Positions 38,791-49,447 are shown, numbered from the stretch's first letter. The stretch is DNA of 64,000 nucleotides from Ascochyta rabiei (GCF_004011695.2 NC_082409.1:1922001-1986000), one strand, 5' to 3'. Translations and numbers: made by a program. Notes: generated by a model from the sequence alone, not told the origin.

Positions 38791-39035
38791 GCAGACTTTA
38801 TAAGTTTAAAAGAGGTAATCTAGTAAACTAATAGATTTAAAAGAGGAGTAAATAAAATAGCAGACTGTAAGCTATAAGAGGGTAGAGAAGAGACCTACTT
38901 ATAGTAGTAAGGCCTGTACTCTCTATAAGTAAAAGTAAAGGTAAGTAAAAAAAGGTTCTACTAGGGTTAATAGAATCTGCTAGTAGGTTGTAACATATAC
39001 TAGTAGGTTACTATCTTACCTTAGTAGAAGTCCTA
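38791..39035. repeat. Dispersed repeat R1, copy 2
   Basis: The second copy of the ~245-bp repeat at 29041-29287. It ends at the junction with a Fot1/pogo fragment, which suggests R1 is the end of an element rather than part of a Gypsy copy. Confidence 0.75.
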
Positions 39036-39038
39036 ATA

Positions 39039-39561
39039 ACTCTGTAATTAGGGTTGTAATTAACCCTAGTTTAAGAGAGGATCTAAAGGCATGTAAGTAG
39101 CTTACTAACATTAAGAGTTAAGGCCTTTAAAAAGCTTACTAAAGGTGTAGCTATAGTAGCGTATAAGCTAGTATTAGCTTAATAGAAGATTACTAGGCTT
39201 TAAGTAGTAAATAAGGCTGCTATGTAATGTAAATAGTATAAAAGAAAGCAGTTACAGTAGAAGAGAGTCCTAACAGCTAAGGAAGGCCTTTAATTAACTA
39301 CTCTAACTAAGTTTAGGACACCTAGTAATAGTAAGAAGAGAAGGAAGTAAGTACGTATTAAAGGAGGTAAGGTAACTTAAAGATACTGTAAAAAGTACTA
39401 CTATATAGGGTATAGCTTATATATATATAAAAAGCTTAAAAAAGGTGTTACTAAATAATATTATATACTATACTACTATAAATAATACTAGTATAGGCTA
39501 ATATAAGCTATAATAGGGTAGAGTAACTTACCTATATAGCTAACTTACCTATAGAATATAT
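39039..39561 (+). mobile_element. Fot1/pogo fragment, 3' end
   Basis: The last ~520 bp of the family represented at 13686 and 23117 (matches 24433-24978). It holds the C-terminal end of the transposase remnant and the right inverted repeat, ending GAATATAT where GAGTACGT is expected. The TA that follows (39562-39563) is at the same time the left target TA of the next transposon. Confidence 0.85.
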
Positions 39562-39563
39562 TA

Positions 39564-41427
39564 ACGTACTCTATTAGCAAGCCGCTTAATAGGTAAGCTG
39601 CTTACTTTTACTAAGCCCCTACTAAACTCTACCCTATTATAGCCTAAAACAACCTAGTTTAGTACTATAAAGTGCAGTATAGCCTGTAATACTATTTAGA
39701 AACTACTTCTACCTCTTTCTAACACGTTTACGCGTTATGTCCTGTCTAATTACACTATCTACAGTATCTTTAGGAGGGCTTACCTCCTTTAGCACGCACC
39801 TACTTCTTTACCTTCTTTCTATTACTACACGCCCTAAACTCCTTTAGAGTTGTTAATTACAGGCTATCCTTAACTATTAGAGTCTCTTCTACCTAAACTT
39901 ACTTTCTTTTATATAATTTTTATTATATAGCTACCTTATTAGCAGCTTAAAGCTAAGTAATCTTCTGTTGCGCTAACACTAGCTTATATGCAATTATTAC
40001 TACCTCTTTTACTACCTTCTTAAACGCCTTAACTATAGAGGTAGGCGAACTATCTATATACCTCTAAATCCTTATCTTTATAAGCGTTAATTACAACCTA
40101 AGTTTAAGGGTGTTGCTTAGGGTTTACAACTGCTAGAGCTTGTTATTAATAGGTAGTAGTAGTAATAGAGTGTGTAACTTTACATTAAGGGCTATTATAA
40201 CCTAGTCTAGGTTAAATAGAACTAATCTAGCACCTTAGAACCCTCCCTAGATATTCTTAGAAGTAATTATAGTATTATAGGCGCGTATAAAGTATAGTAG
40301 AAACTCTATCTTTATAATATAGTTAATCTAGTTATATATAAGTATTTTAGCTTAGCGCCTATACACCTTCTTTAAAGTAGTAAAACAACCTATATTAAGA
40401 GGCTGTGTAAGGTGTAATAAGTAAAGAAGTAAATAGAGAGTAATAATCTTGTTATTCTTATAGTATTACTAGAATTTAAGAGAGTTATAGCTCTTATAAC
40501 TATTAATAATAAGTAAATAGTAGGTGCTAATAGTACGCTCCTTTATATGCCTATTAAAGTGCTTTAACTAGTTAAGACTAAGCTTATTAGTAGTCTAGCT
40601 GTTATTAGAGACTCTAATAACCTAGTTATAAGGCAGATCCTCTTCTTTATACTAGGCAGAGAGGTAGTAGTAGGCTTTAAAGATAAGAAAGGCTAGAATA
40701 GCCTATTCTTTAGCATTAATGCTTACTATAGCTATAGCCTACTCTTAGTTGCCTAGCTAGATAGCCTTTAGCCGACCCTATTGTTCTAAAGCTGTAATAA
40801 CTACTTCTAGAGAGATCTAGCCTATTATAAAGCCTGTCTTGTTAAAGTTATATATGTCTTTATTCTAGATACTATACTTAGCTTTAATATTAGCTACTAG
40901 GCTAAACTAGCCCTATAGAACCTTAGAATCCTTACAGAGAGCTCTCTTATAGTTGTACTTACAATTAAACTTAACTTTAAGCTCTAGGTGTTGCTTAACA
41001 AACGTACTAGGCTAGTTTACGCTAATAGGGCCTAGATTATACTTAGCGCGCAAAGAATTAGCTATAGTAGCTACATCTAAGAGCTAAGAGGAAAATCCTT
41101 ACGCATCTAGCTTAAGAACATGCTTAATAATTACCTCCTCCTTATTGTTATCTAGCTTCTGTGAGTTGGCTATAGAATCTGCGCGTAAAGGTCGTCCTGT
41201 GTGTCAGTTGCTTAGTGTCTTTTGAGGGACCCTGTAGATAGCTGCAGCGCGTCGCTAAGAGAGATTCGCGTCTTGTTTAAGAGCCTGGAGCGCAAGCTGT
41301 ATCTGAGCTTCCTTTGACGCGTCTAAATGGTGTTGTTAAGAAGACATTGGTGTAGGAGGAGAAGTTTGGTGGGGGCTTGGCAAAAGTGAGCGGCTCGCCC
41401 GTTAAGCGGCTCGCCCGTGGGGTACGT
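39564..41427 (-). mobile_element. Fot1-like DNA transposon, complete copy D4
   Basis: A 1,864-bp element with about 63-bp inverted repeats (left starts ACGTACTCTATTAGC, right ends GCCCGTGGGGTACGT) and TA target duplications (39562-39563 and 41428-41429). The transposase was coded on the reverse strand: remnants of the DDE core lie near 40560-40760, and an N-terminal HTH part runs leftwards from an ATG at about 41353. The left inverted repeat is RIP-mutated while the right one is not. The first ~200 bp inside the right end carry few CA/TG losses, and only a few stops interrupt the N-terminal frame. Confidence 0.93.
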
Positions 41428-41429
41428 TA

Positions 41430-41887
41430 TATGAAGTATTTTAAAAAAGAGTAGAAAAAAATACACATTGCTGCTAGTAAAAACCTACTGGACTATCGTC
41501 GGCCCTATAGTTAGCCAAACTTTTTCCCATAGCTAGTCGACATGCAACCTGTCGCATGAACATGCCCAATGCATCCTTGCTGCAGCTAGAAGGACTTGTG
41601 GATTTGCCGTCGTCGAATGAATCGTTCGTTATCACGCAATCCAGAGCTAGTTTTGGCGCATCCTCGGCACTTTTCGTCCTTCCGACACCCAACAGAAATG
41701 TCTTCCGAAGCTTGTCATCCACAAGCACGGCAACGAAGCTTCTTCTGGTGCTGCCCTAACTTTTTCAGCCTCACGCCCGCTACCCCAGTGGAGGCCGCTC
41801 GCGTAGTGCGCCGGCTGGACGCGCAGCAACACGGAGCACGCAATATCTCGGCCCTTCTCGCAATCAGTGTGCTTTTTGTACAAAGAA
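41430..41887. other. Spacer between transposons and first gene
   Basis: 458 bp of normal-composition sequence between the outermost transposon and the permease start codon. It should include the permease promoter and 5' leader. The frames seen here on both strands overlap each other and resemble no known protein, so no gene is called. Confidence 0.6.
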
Positions 41888-43783
41888 ATGAGCATGCCCG
41901 TTGGGTCTCAAGGCGCACGACAGGCTATCCACAGCAATAATGACCCTGATGATGCGCCGCTGATTAGCGCAATTGCTTCGCAGAGCCAATACGATACTTT
42001 TAAGACGACTGCAACCTCGTCTCGCAACACCAGCGGTCAGATTGAGAGTACTGCGGACCCCGCAACTATCAGACAAACCAGCGGCAACATGGATAAAAAC
42101 GGCCTCGATTACGGTGTCAACACCACTGTCTCCCATGGCGCCGAGCTCGAAGCCTCCAGGAGCAGGCACCACGACCATGAGGGTGATTTCGTCACCGACC
42201 TCGAGAACAACAATCTCGCTCGAGGCCTCCGCCAGCGCCACATCCAGATGATCGCCATCGCCGGCGCCATAGGAACAGGTCTCTTCCTCGGACTCGGCGG
42301 CTCGATCCAAACCGGCGGTCCTCTCGGCGCGCTCCTGGGCTATGCAACCGTCGGGCTCATCGTATGCGCGGTGCAGTTTGCGCTGGGAGAGGTCGCGGCG
42401 CTGCTACCAGTTACTGGTTCGTTTGTCAGGCACGCCGAGTTCCTTGTCGATCCAGCTTTTGGGTTTGCGGTTGGATTGAACATTGTATATGGCAACTTGC
42501 TGTCTGTCCCTGCGGAGATCTCGGCTATCTGCGTGCTGTTCCAGTACTGGACTGATCTGAATCCTGCCGTGTGGATTTGCATCTTCATCGTCATTACGTT
42601 TGCGGTCGGCATCTCGTTCGTGGGCATCTATGGAGAGGTGGAATTCTTCTTTGCCTGCTTAAAGATCCTCCTCGTTGTTTTCTTGATCATCTTCGGGCTG
42701 GTCATTGATCTCGGAGGTATCCCAGGACAAGAGCGTATTGGGTTCAGATACTGGAAGCAGCCAGGTCCGTTTGTGGAGTACATTGCTTCCGGGCCCTGGG
42801 GTCAGTTTCTGGGCTACTGGGCGGTTATGACAAACGCGGTTTTCAGCTTCGCGGGAGTCGAGAGCCTGGCAATGGCAGCTGCTGAGACGCAGAACCCGCG
42901 TAGGAACATTCCAAAGGCCTGTAAGAAGGTCTTCGCTCGCGTCCTAGTCTTTTACATCCTAGCAGGTACGTTCATGTTGCCGTTTTTCCTTGGATTCCTG
43001 CTAACAACAACAGTCCTCATCGTTGGTATGATTGTAGCTTCTGACGATCCCCGCTTGAATGATGCCTCGGGCGACGCAACACAGAGCCCCTTCGTCATTG
43101 TCGCCTCAGCCGCTGGAATCAAAGCTATCCCCTCCATCGTCAACGCCGTAGTCATCACCTCAGCATGGTCCTCATCCAACCAAGCTCTTCTAAGCGGGAC
43201 ACGCGTGCTGTACGGATTGGCCATCAAACGTCAAGTGCCGGCCGTCTTCCTCCGCACCACAGCCTGGGGGGTGCCGTACGTATGCGTGTGCTTCAACACA
43301 TGCTTCATGTTCCTCGCCTTCATGGCGTTATCCAACAGCGCCATGGCTGTCTTCTGGTGGCTGGTCGATCTAACCGCTGCGGGCGTCCTCGTATCCTGGT
43401 CCTCGATCCTGTTCAACCACATCCGCCTTACCCAGGCCATGAAGAAGCAGGGCATCTCGCGCACCGAACTACCCTTCTACAATACCTGGACACCCTACTC
43501 GTCGCCCGTCGCGCTGTTCATGTGTCTCACCATCCTGCTCACCGGCGGCTTCTCCGTCTTCACAAAGGGCGGGTGGTCGACGAGCAGCTTCGTGTCGTCT
43601 TACCTAGACATTCCGCTTGTGATTGCTGCTTTCTTACTGTGGAAGTTCATCAAAGGAACCAAAGTGGTGGATCTAGCTGATGTGCCCATCCGCGCGGCGC
43701 TTGAGGAAGTAAGGAAGAATCCAGAGCCGCTGGAGCCCAAATCTAGGGGGTGGAGACGCGTGGTGAACTTTTTGTGGGATTGA
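41888..43783 (+). CDS. Amino-acid permease (YAT/APC family), 2 exons
   Basis: Plasma-membrane amino-acid:proton symporter of the fungal YAT branch of the APC superfamily; the substrate cannot be told. Exons 41888-42965 and 43014-43783 give 615 residues. The 48-bp intron (GTACGT...ACAACAG) has no stop and a length divisible by three, so an unspliced reading adds 16 residues in a transmembrane helix. Splicing restores the usual FYIL-x-x-LIVGMIV block of the family. A ~100-residue hydrophilic N-terminus precedes the LRQRHIQMIAIAGAIGTGLF signature, and about 12 membrane helices follow. ATG 41888 is chosen because the frame upstream has no earlier ATG; a second ATG lies two codons on. The gene stands only 460 bp from the RIP-mutated block, yet its own composition is normal. 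Confidence 0.9.
   Translation: MSMPVGSQGARQAIHSNNDPDDAPLISAIASQSQYDTFKTTATSSRNTSGQIESTADPATIRQTSGNMDKNGLDYGVNTTVSHGAELEASRSRHHDHEGDFVTDLENNNLARGLRQRHIQMIAIAGAIGTGLFLGLGGSIQTGGPLGALLGYATVGLIVCAVQFALGEVAALLPVTGSFVRHAEFLVDPAFGFAVGLNIVYGNLLSVPAEISAICVLFQYWTDLNPAVWICIFIVITFAVGISFVGIYGEVEFFFACLKILLVVFLIIFGLVIDLGGIPGQERIGFRYWKQPGPFVEYIASGPWGQFLGYWAVMTNAVFSFAGVESLAMAAAETQNPRRNIPKACKKVFARVLVFYILAGTFMLPFFLGFLLTTTVLIVGMIVASDDPRLNDASGDATQSPFVIVASAAGIKAIPSIVNAVVITSAWSSSNQALLSGTRVLYGLAIKRQVPAVFLRTTAWGVPYVCVCFNTCFMFLAFMALSNSAMAVFWWLVDLTAAGVLVSWSSILFNHIRLTQAMKKQGISRTELPFYNTWTPYSSPVALFMCLTILLTGGFSVFTKGGWSTSSFVSSYLDIPLVIAAFLLWKFIKGTKVVDLADVPIRAALEEVRKNPEPLEPKSRGWRRVVNFLWD
42966..43013 (+). other. 3n intron in the permease gene
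   Basis: A 48-bp intron with GT..AG ends and CTAAC branch-like sequence 12 bases before the acceptor. It splits a Val codon (G/TC). It is easy to miss because it reads through in frame. Confidence 0.85.
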
Positions 43784-44461
43784 GCTGTCAATTTAGTTGT
43801 AGAGCAATGGGAAGTGTGTTTCTGGTATTGGCGCAAGCGTCACGGTCTGTTGTGAGGCTGTAATGCGATACTAATGCAAGTCTAGATAAAGTATTTGCCG
43901 TGGGCGTAGAGGCTGTCTGTCTAGATCACTCTGACTTCTAGCACAACAGGCCAAGAATGCGCTTCTAAATTGACCTCCTTTCGGATCGGTTGACACTTCA
44001 TTCATCACTTCGCCCCGAGCGACCGTGGTGGAAATAAGGAGTGCATTAGCAGTTGCTGGACAATGCTAGTGGTGAAGTCCAGGCGGGATCTAGCGTACTT
44101 AGTTGCCTGTCATCCTCGTGGCCCTTCCAACCCATTGCACGTCATTGGCCCGATCAACACCTGCATTTCACCATGCGACGTGCTGCAGATAGAATTGGGA
44201 CGTAACGTATTACCAACGAGTTTGACTCGTAATCCATCGTACTGACCACAGTCTTGCTTGCCGTGTTTGCGCCTCCCCGGCACCACGTAATGTGTGACCA
44301 GATGACGCCCCATGACGTGCCCTCAACAGCCGCGGACTACCAAACAGGCTGCGCTGCGTTAACTATTCCTAGAATTTCGTCCTGGAACTATCACTAAGTT
44401 TATCAGTTTAGCTGCCCTAAGCACCTTTCCCACACGCAGCGCGTTCCACAGCCGAAGGAAT
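43784..44461. other. Intergenic, permease to GRAM-like gene
   Basis: 678 bp with no supportable gene. It should hold the permease terminator region and the promoter of the next gene, which is on the same strand. Confidence 0.6.
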
Positions 44462-46505
44462 ATGCCGACACGAGAGGAGCCCGCGCTGGTTGACGAATCC
44501 GAGGTTGGACTTGACCGAGCCAAGATTACCAAGTCTGCACAGATTCAACTATCGGACTCGCACAACACGAAGGATCAAAGCGCAGATTCCCAGGACGAGT
44601 CAGATAGTCCGCAGCCGTCGTCTCAGAACGTTGTCGATGCGATCAAGCAGAAGAAGCACAGAGCTGGCCTCAAGATCAGGAAAACCCTCCACATTGGGAG
44701 AGCTTCAGACGACTTTGAACTCACCACAACAGCAATCGCAGGAGGAAACAAAGACGCTTCAGAATCCCGGTATGTGACCGATCCGCCGGTGCCAGACAAG
44801 ACTACTATCAAGGACTTCGTCCACAACCCTATCGACGCAATCAGATCCAAAATATCTGAGAACAGCAATCAGCAGGTTGCAGCACATATTACGGCGAAAG
44901 AGATCCCTCACGGCAACGACGTTGACCTCATTCACGCTTCGGAGGCAGTTGAAGATGCAGAGAGTGATGCACAGCGGCTGCTTGCAATACAAGACCTCTC
45001 CAAATTGATGCAGGCACGTCAAGCTACGTATGCACGGTGGACTTTTGATCGCCATATCACAAAGGTCAGGCTCTTGCCGCGTGAGCAACTCAAGTGGAAG
45101 CCAAGGTCGGACTTCGAAAATTACAATCCGCAAGAAGGCTTGGTCATCGACTGGAGAGCGTATGGGCAGCATGTGAGTCGAGGGAGATTTTCAGTTTCTG
45201 TTCAGCCTCATCTAATACACAATAGTTGCTCATGTGTTATGCGACACAGTACGGAGGGCAGTACATAGGGTACGGCTCCGCTCCACCACCACCGTCAAGG
45301 CAGACTATTCTTCCGAATATCGAAAGCTTTTTGATTGCTTCTTCGCCATTCCAAGAGCTCATCATGACATCGCGGAGGGTGTATCGTTGGGAGCAGCCTG
45401 CAACGACTGTCAAGTACTTGCTGTTATATTATCTGCTCTGGTACTTCAACATGCTGCTTCCGGGTTGTGTAAGTGCACCGCGCACATTCCCGCAATCCAA
45501 AAATACGTGCTGACGCATACTAGCTTGCTGTGCTCGTGTACCTCACTCTCGAGCACCGTGCTCATGGCAACACCATGAAAGATCTACGTGAAGACATCGA
45601 GCATCGAGAGAATCAACGTGCGACTGCCTTGTCGCTGACAGAACTGATTGTGAAGGTAGGAGATGAGAACTGGTCCAACGACCTTCTTGAAGGCCTGGGG
45701 CCGTGGTTCATGATACAGCTCGCAGATTTGGCTAATGTCTTCGAAAGCCTGCGCAAGTAGGTTATCCCAGATTCGTAAGGTGCATTTCAGGCTGACACAT
45801 GCAAAGTTTCTACGAATGGCGTGTTCCTCATCGAACCATGCGCATCACAATCTTTCTCGGTATTACTACCGTCGCTACCGCCCTAGTGCCACTGTGGTTG
45901 ATGGTCAAGGCCACTACATTTGCCATGGGTGTATCTTTCTTCGCTCTTTACCCGATCGCCGTCAACTTTCCCGAGTACCGACTATTGGTCTCACCTACCA
46001 AACGTTTGCTGTGGAACATTCCAACACATGGTAAGTCTCACGTTGCTAGGTCAAGAATATGCGCTGATGCATTGCAGCGGAATGGGCTATCAAGTACGTT
46101 CAAGCTGAAGGAACTCGTCTGGCTCAGCAATCTGCTCCCGTGGCATCTACTTCAGCAGCTCTTTCTCCTACCTTCGATCCGGCGCACGACTATAACAGCT
46201 ACACTGCACATCAGGATAAGACTACTGGCCGCCTCATCGTCAGTGCGGGAGGACTCAGATTCGTCTCCAACATGGGGCACAACATCCTGTGGTCTCTCGA
46301 ATACGACGAGCTTCAGAAAGTCGAGAAAGAGGATCGTGTCGTGCAGATGCACATGCCCAAGAAATTGCAGATAGACTCGGGTCAAGATCTGAAGATCGGC
46401 AGCAGAGATGGTGAGGAGCATCTACTCAAGCAGGTGGACCAACGCGACGAAGCATTCTCCCAAATCATTGGCTTCTCAAACGTTACGTGGCAGGTTGTCT
46501 GGTAA
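44462..46505 (+). CDS. Membrane protein with C-terminal GRAM-like domain, 5 exons
   Basis: Exons 44462-45172, 45226-45468, 45524-45756, 45807-46030 and 46078-46505 total 1,839 nt (612 residues); introns are 47-55 bp with GT..AG ends. Residues 1-230 are hydrophilic and probably disordered. Hydrophobic segments stand at about 302-328 (KYLLLYYLLWYF and what follows) and 408-450 (two helices, ITIFLGITTVATALVPLWL onward). From about 508 to 600 the pattern GRLIVSAGGLRFVS...WSLEYDELQKVEKED resembles a GRAM/PH-like lipid-binding fold. The architecture recalls the uncharacterised fungal DUF3292 proteins, but that name is tentative. The likely location is an internal membrane or membrane contact site, by inference only. 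Function is unknown. Confidence 0.78.
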
Positions 46506-46789
46506 GGCTCTGGGTCTGAACCCATGCTGCGGTATGCCTGAATGAGATGGTCTCTTCGAAGATCCACAAATTGATCTTGGCTTTCCCCACCCTTGCATGC
46601 AATGTTACACTATCTCCGATATCGTTGGTCAGGAACAACTACCCATGTCAAGCACCGATAAGAGCTGCGCGCGAATGCTTGGTCGCGCCAGCCTCTGAGA
46701 CGCCTTAAGGACGATGTGCGCTCTTTGATGTTGTTTTTCCAACCCAACTTGACTTCTTCATCCAGCCTTTAGTGTCTATCTAGTACATC
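46506..46789. other. Intergenic, promoter of the MFS gene
   Basis: 284 bp between two genes on the same strand. No separate feature stands out beyond the pyrimidine-rich stretch before the ATG. Confidence 0.5.
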
Positions 46790-48414
46790 ATGGCGGGTTC
46801 TCCGCTTGAACGAGAAGCCACGCCGGAAGTCGAGCTGCTTGAAGAAGACATTGCCAAATGCGTCTTGAGGAAGATTGACTGGCGACTCATACCGCTCATG
46901 TTCATCACATACAATCTCAATTTCATGGACAAAACCATTCTATCCTCGGCTTCGGTATTTGGTCTGCGGGAGGACACCGTACGTTACAAGTTCTTCCTTG
47001 CAGTCATCACTATACTGATATCTCGACTGGCAGCATCTGAAAGGCCAACAATACTCATGGGTTTCCAGTGTCTTTTACTTTGGCTATTTCTTTTGGGAAT
47101 ACCCAACTACATATCTCATTACTCGGCTCCCTGTAGCAAAATATCTCGCTGTCAACACATTTGTCTGGGGCGCTGTCGTGGCTCTCACAGCTGCGTGCAG
47201 TAGCTATGGCGGTTTGATCACGGTGAGATTCCTGCTTGGTGTGGCTGAAGCCACTATTACCCCGGCTTTCCTTTTCATTACAAGTACTTGGTAAGCGATG
47301 AAACCAGCTTGCAAGTCGCAGTGGAGGTGGCGTGCTAATACTTCTTAGGTACACCAGAGACGAGATCCCCACCCGCACAGGTCTGTGGTTTGCGGGCAAT
47401 TCTGTGGGCGGTCTTGTTGCATCGTTTCTAGCATACGGTGTAGGCCACGTCAAGGACTCCCTCGCGCCCTGGATTTGGATGTACATCATCCTTGGGTCTC
47501 TGACATTCCTCTGGGGTATCCCTATGCTCCTGTTCCTACCCGACAGCATTGCGACAGCCAAGTTCCTCACTGAAGAAGAGCGCAAGCTTGCAGCACGTCG
47601 CGTCGTCCTAGAGGGAACAGGGAGGACGGATAACACTAGATGGAAGCTCGATCAAGCGCTCGAGTGTCTCCGCGACCCCAAGACGTGGATCATCTTCAGC
47701 ATGAGTCTGCTGACGCAAATCCCCAACGGCGGAACCCAGAACTTCGGGAACCTAGTGATCAAGAGCTTCGGATTCACAAGCCTACAATCGACTCTTCTCG
47801 TCATCCCAGCGTCTGTCATCGCAGCCGGCACGATTGCAGGGACAGGGTGGATCGCCGGCCGCTTCCGCCAGATGAATTGCATCCTGATCATCTGCGTTGT
47901 CGTCCCTGCCGTAGTCGGCAGCTCGCTGATATACGTCCGACCACGCACTTCCTCTGGCGTGCAGCTCCTTGGCTACTTCCTGCTCTCCACGGGACCGGGC
48001 GCAATCCCACTCCTCATGTCGCTCGTCGGCGCAAACTACAAGGGCGTCACCAAGAAAATGACAATGACTGCCCTCCTCTTCATCGCGTACTGCGCAGGCA
48101 ACATCGCAGGGCCGCAGTTCTTTCGCTCAAGCGAGGCACCCCACTACAACACCGCGTTCAAGGCCATCTTGGTCTGCTATTGCTTGGTGGTAGGGCTGGC
48201 GGTGGTGTTGAGGCTGTATCTGCAGTGGCTCAACGCCAAGCGAGAGAGAGAAGAGGGTGTCCAAGGCTGCGCGGGGTCTGCAGGCGTGCTAGCCGGCAAG
48301 GTCGCCGACAATGACGCAGACCGCAGTGCGAGCGTGGCTGAGGTGGATTGGCAAGCCGACGACTTTGACGATGTCACGGACTGGAAGACATTTGGTTTTA
48401 GGTATCGTCTATAG
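46790..48414 (+). CDS. Dal5-like anion:cation symporter (MFS), 3 exons
   Basis: Major-facilitator carrier of the anion:cation symporter family (allantoate/nicotinate permease group, Dal5-like), expected in the plasma membrane; the true substrate is not predictable. Exons 46790-46978, 47034-47290 and 47349-48414 give 503 residues; introns are 55 and 58 bp and the second splits a Trp codon. The N-terminus has the family pattern KIDWRLIPLM followed by LNFMDKTILSSASVFGLRED, and the exon 2 start HLKGQQYSWVSSVFYFGYF is typical of the group. Next come RFLLGVAEATITPAF, the charged central loop (about residues 240-290) and the second helical half with QIPNGGTQNFGNLVIKSFGF. Length is normal for the family. 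Neither of its neighbours points to an allantoin or other catabolic cluster. Confidence 0.88.
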
Positions 48415-49447
48415 CAAAGCACACAAAGAGAGATTCCACTTCACGCAGACGATGACTCTTAACTGCATGCATCTACAGCTAAAAATCCCTCTGCCAAGGT
48501 CGAGGTCAAGGCCAAGGTCGAAAGACTGCTGGCTGCCTTGGCTCTCTACCCCAGCTCCAGCCTGTATGTGAATAACACACTCCTCCCACCTCAACCTCCA
48601 AACCGACTGACACCCATCCCTTCGCTTTCAACAGCCCGTTCTCAAAGGACCAAGCACCCATGCTCTCCACCGTTAGCCAGGGCGCAGCTTGCGTCGGTGG
48701 TCACATGTACTTGCTGGTATCGAGGGAAAACGGGAAGACCGAAGCAGCTCAACACCTCACCTCTTCATTCACCACCAGCTTTGCAGAGAAATCTGCCCAG
48801 CCACGTGTGGTCAGCTGGGTAGAGACAACACCTGGGGCCTCGGAAAATCCAGAAGCTCGTTTCGAAGCATCCTGGCTCGATGTGCCGAGCACTATGGATA
48901 CGTGTGCTATGAATGTACGCGCTTCGGACTGTGAGCTGGCGCAGGGTGTTGTGTTGTCGTGTCAAGGAGGGAGAGGGGTGGCATAGGAAAGCTGTCACGT
49001 CACCACCGCCGGTCCAACGACAAGTTCGCCATTGTGACTGCGGAGGTTGTTCCAGTAAGTGCATGCGAGGGGCTTTGGGGCCAGGCAGGCGTCTAGGCTG
49101 GTGGGTACTCAAGGGATAGCCTCGCAGCAGTAGCGGCTGGTGGAGACATTGAATGTGCAGATATTCCTTTCTACCCTGGCGGAGGGCAGTTTGCGCTGAT
49201 GATTGTCGTCTCCACAGCTCGAGATCACGTGACACATCTGAGAAACTTTATGAATGATATTAAACATTAATTGCGTCCTGGCGGTCCCGGTCCTGGCTCC
49301 AAAACGCCTAGTCTCCCTACGCATTAGAGTGTCAGAACACAGTGTTGGTCATTATACTTCATCCGATATCCCCAAAAGAAAAAATAGCTCGCCGGCTGGA
49401 TCAGCCTCGCTCACGTGCATACTGTTACTGCAGATGTCCGAGCAAGC
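48415..49447. other. Intergenic region, convergent genes
   Basis: About 1.0 kb between the ends of two convergent genes. A frame at 48660-48986, which could be extended upstream across a GTATGT..CAACAG intron-like gap (48567-48631), looks weakly protein-like but has no start codon and matches no family. A few short direct repeats (AAGGTCGAGGTCAAGGCCAAGG-type) lie at 48497-48520. Confidence 0.5.

Larger units (their letters stand above)
36593..39038. other. Unassigned repeat-rich stretch
   Basis: About 2.4 kb between Gypsy G3 and a Fot1/pogo fragment. It is AT-rich and without open frames, but I cannot assign it to an element family. It contains a poly-A/T-rich part (36780-36850), two related ~30-bp stretches near 37290 and 37340 (GTAGATAGAGA-based), an imperfect tandem repeat (38060-38290) and copy 2 of dispersed repeat R1 (38791-39035). 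Confidence 0.5.
1..41160. other. RIP-mutated, ORF-free repeat block
   Basis: This whole stretch is made of transposon copies with strong TpA excess and CpA/TpG scarcity, and CTAG and TTAG recur constantly. No ATG-started frame of 60 codons exists on either strand. Copies of one family differ mainly by CA-to-TA and TG-to-TA changes, for example the two Fot1/pogo copies at 13686 and 23117. That is the known mark of repeat-induced point mutation, which acts on duplicated DNA in the sexual cycle of many ascomycetes. CpG is not especially depleted (GGCGCG motifs survive), so simple CpG methylation decay does not explain the pattern. The individual elements are listed separately. Whether the block is pericentromeric, subtelomeric or an interstitial AT-rich isochore cannot be told from this window. 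Confidence 0.93.

Noticed and set aside
1..41160. Mitochondrial or bacterial origin of the AT-rich block
   Set aside because: The content is nuclear transposons (Ty3/Gypsy, Fot1/pogo) with RIP-type differences between copies, and it joins spliced nuclear genes without a break.
42966..43013. The 48 bp as coding sequence of the permease
   Set aside because: GTACGT and AACAG ends, a branch-like CTAAC, and restoration of the family's FYIL..LIVGMIV block after removal all favour an intron.
48451..48986. Possible small spliced gene after the MFS carrier
   Set aside because: An intron-like gap (48567-48631) joins two protein-like pieces, but the first has a stop just upstream and no ATG, and no family is recognised.
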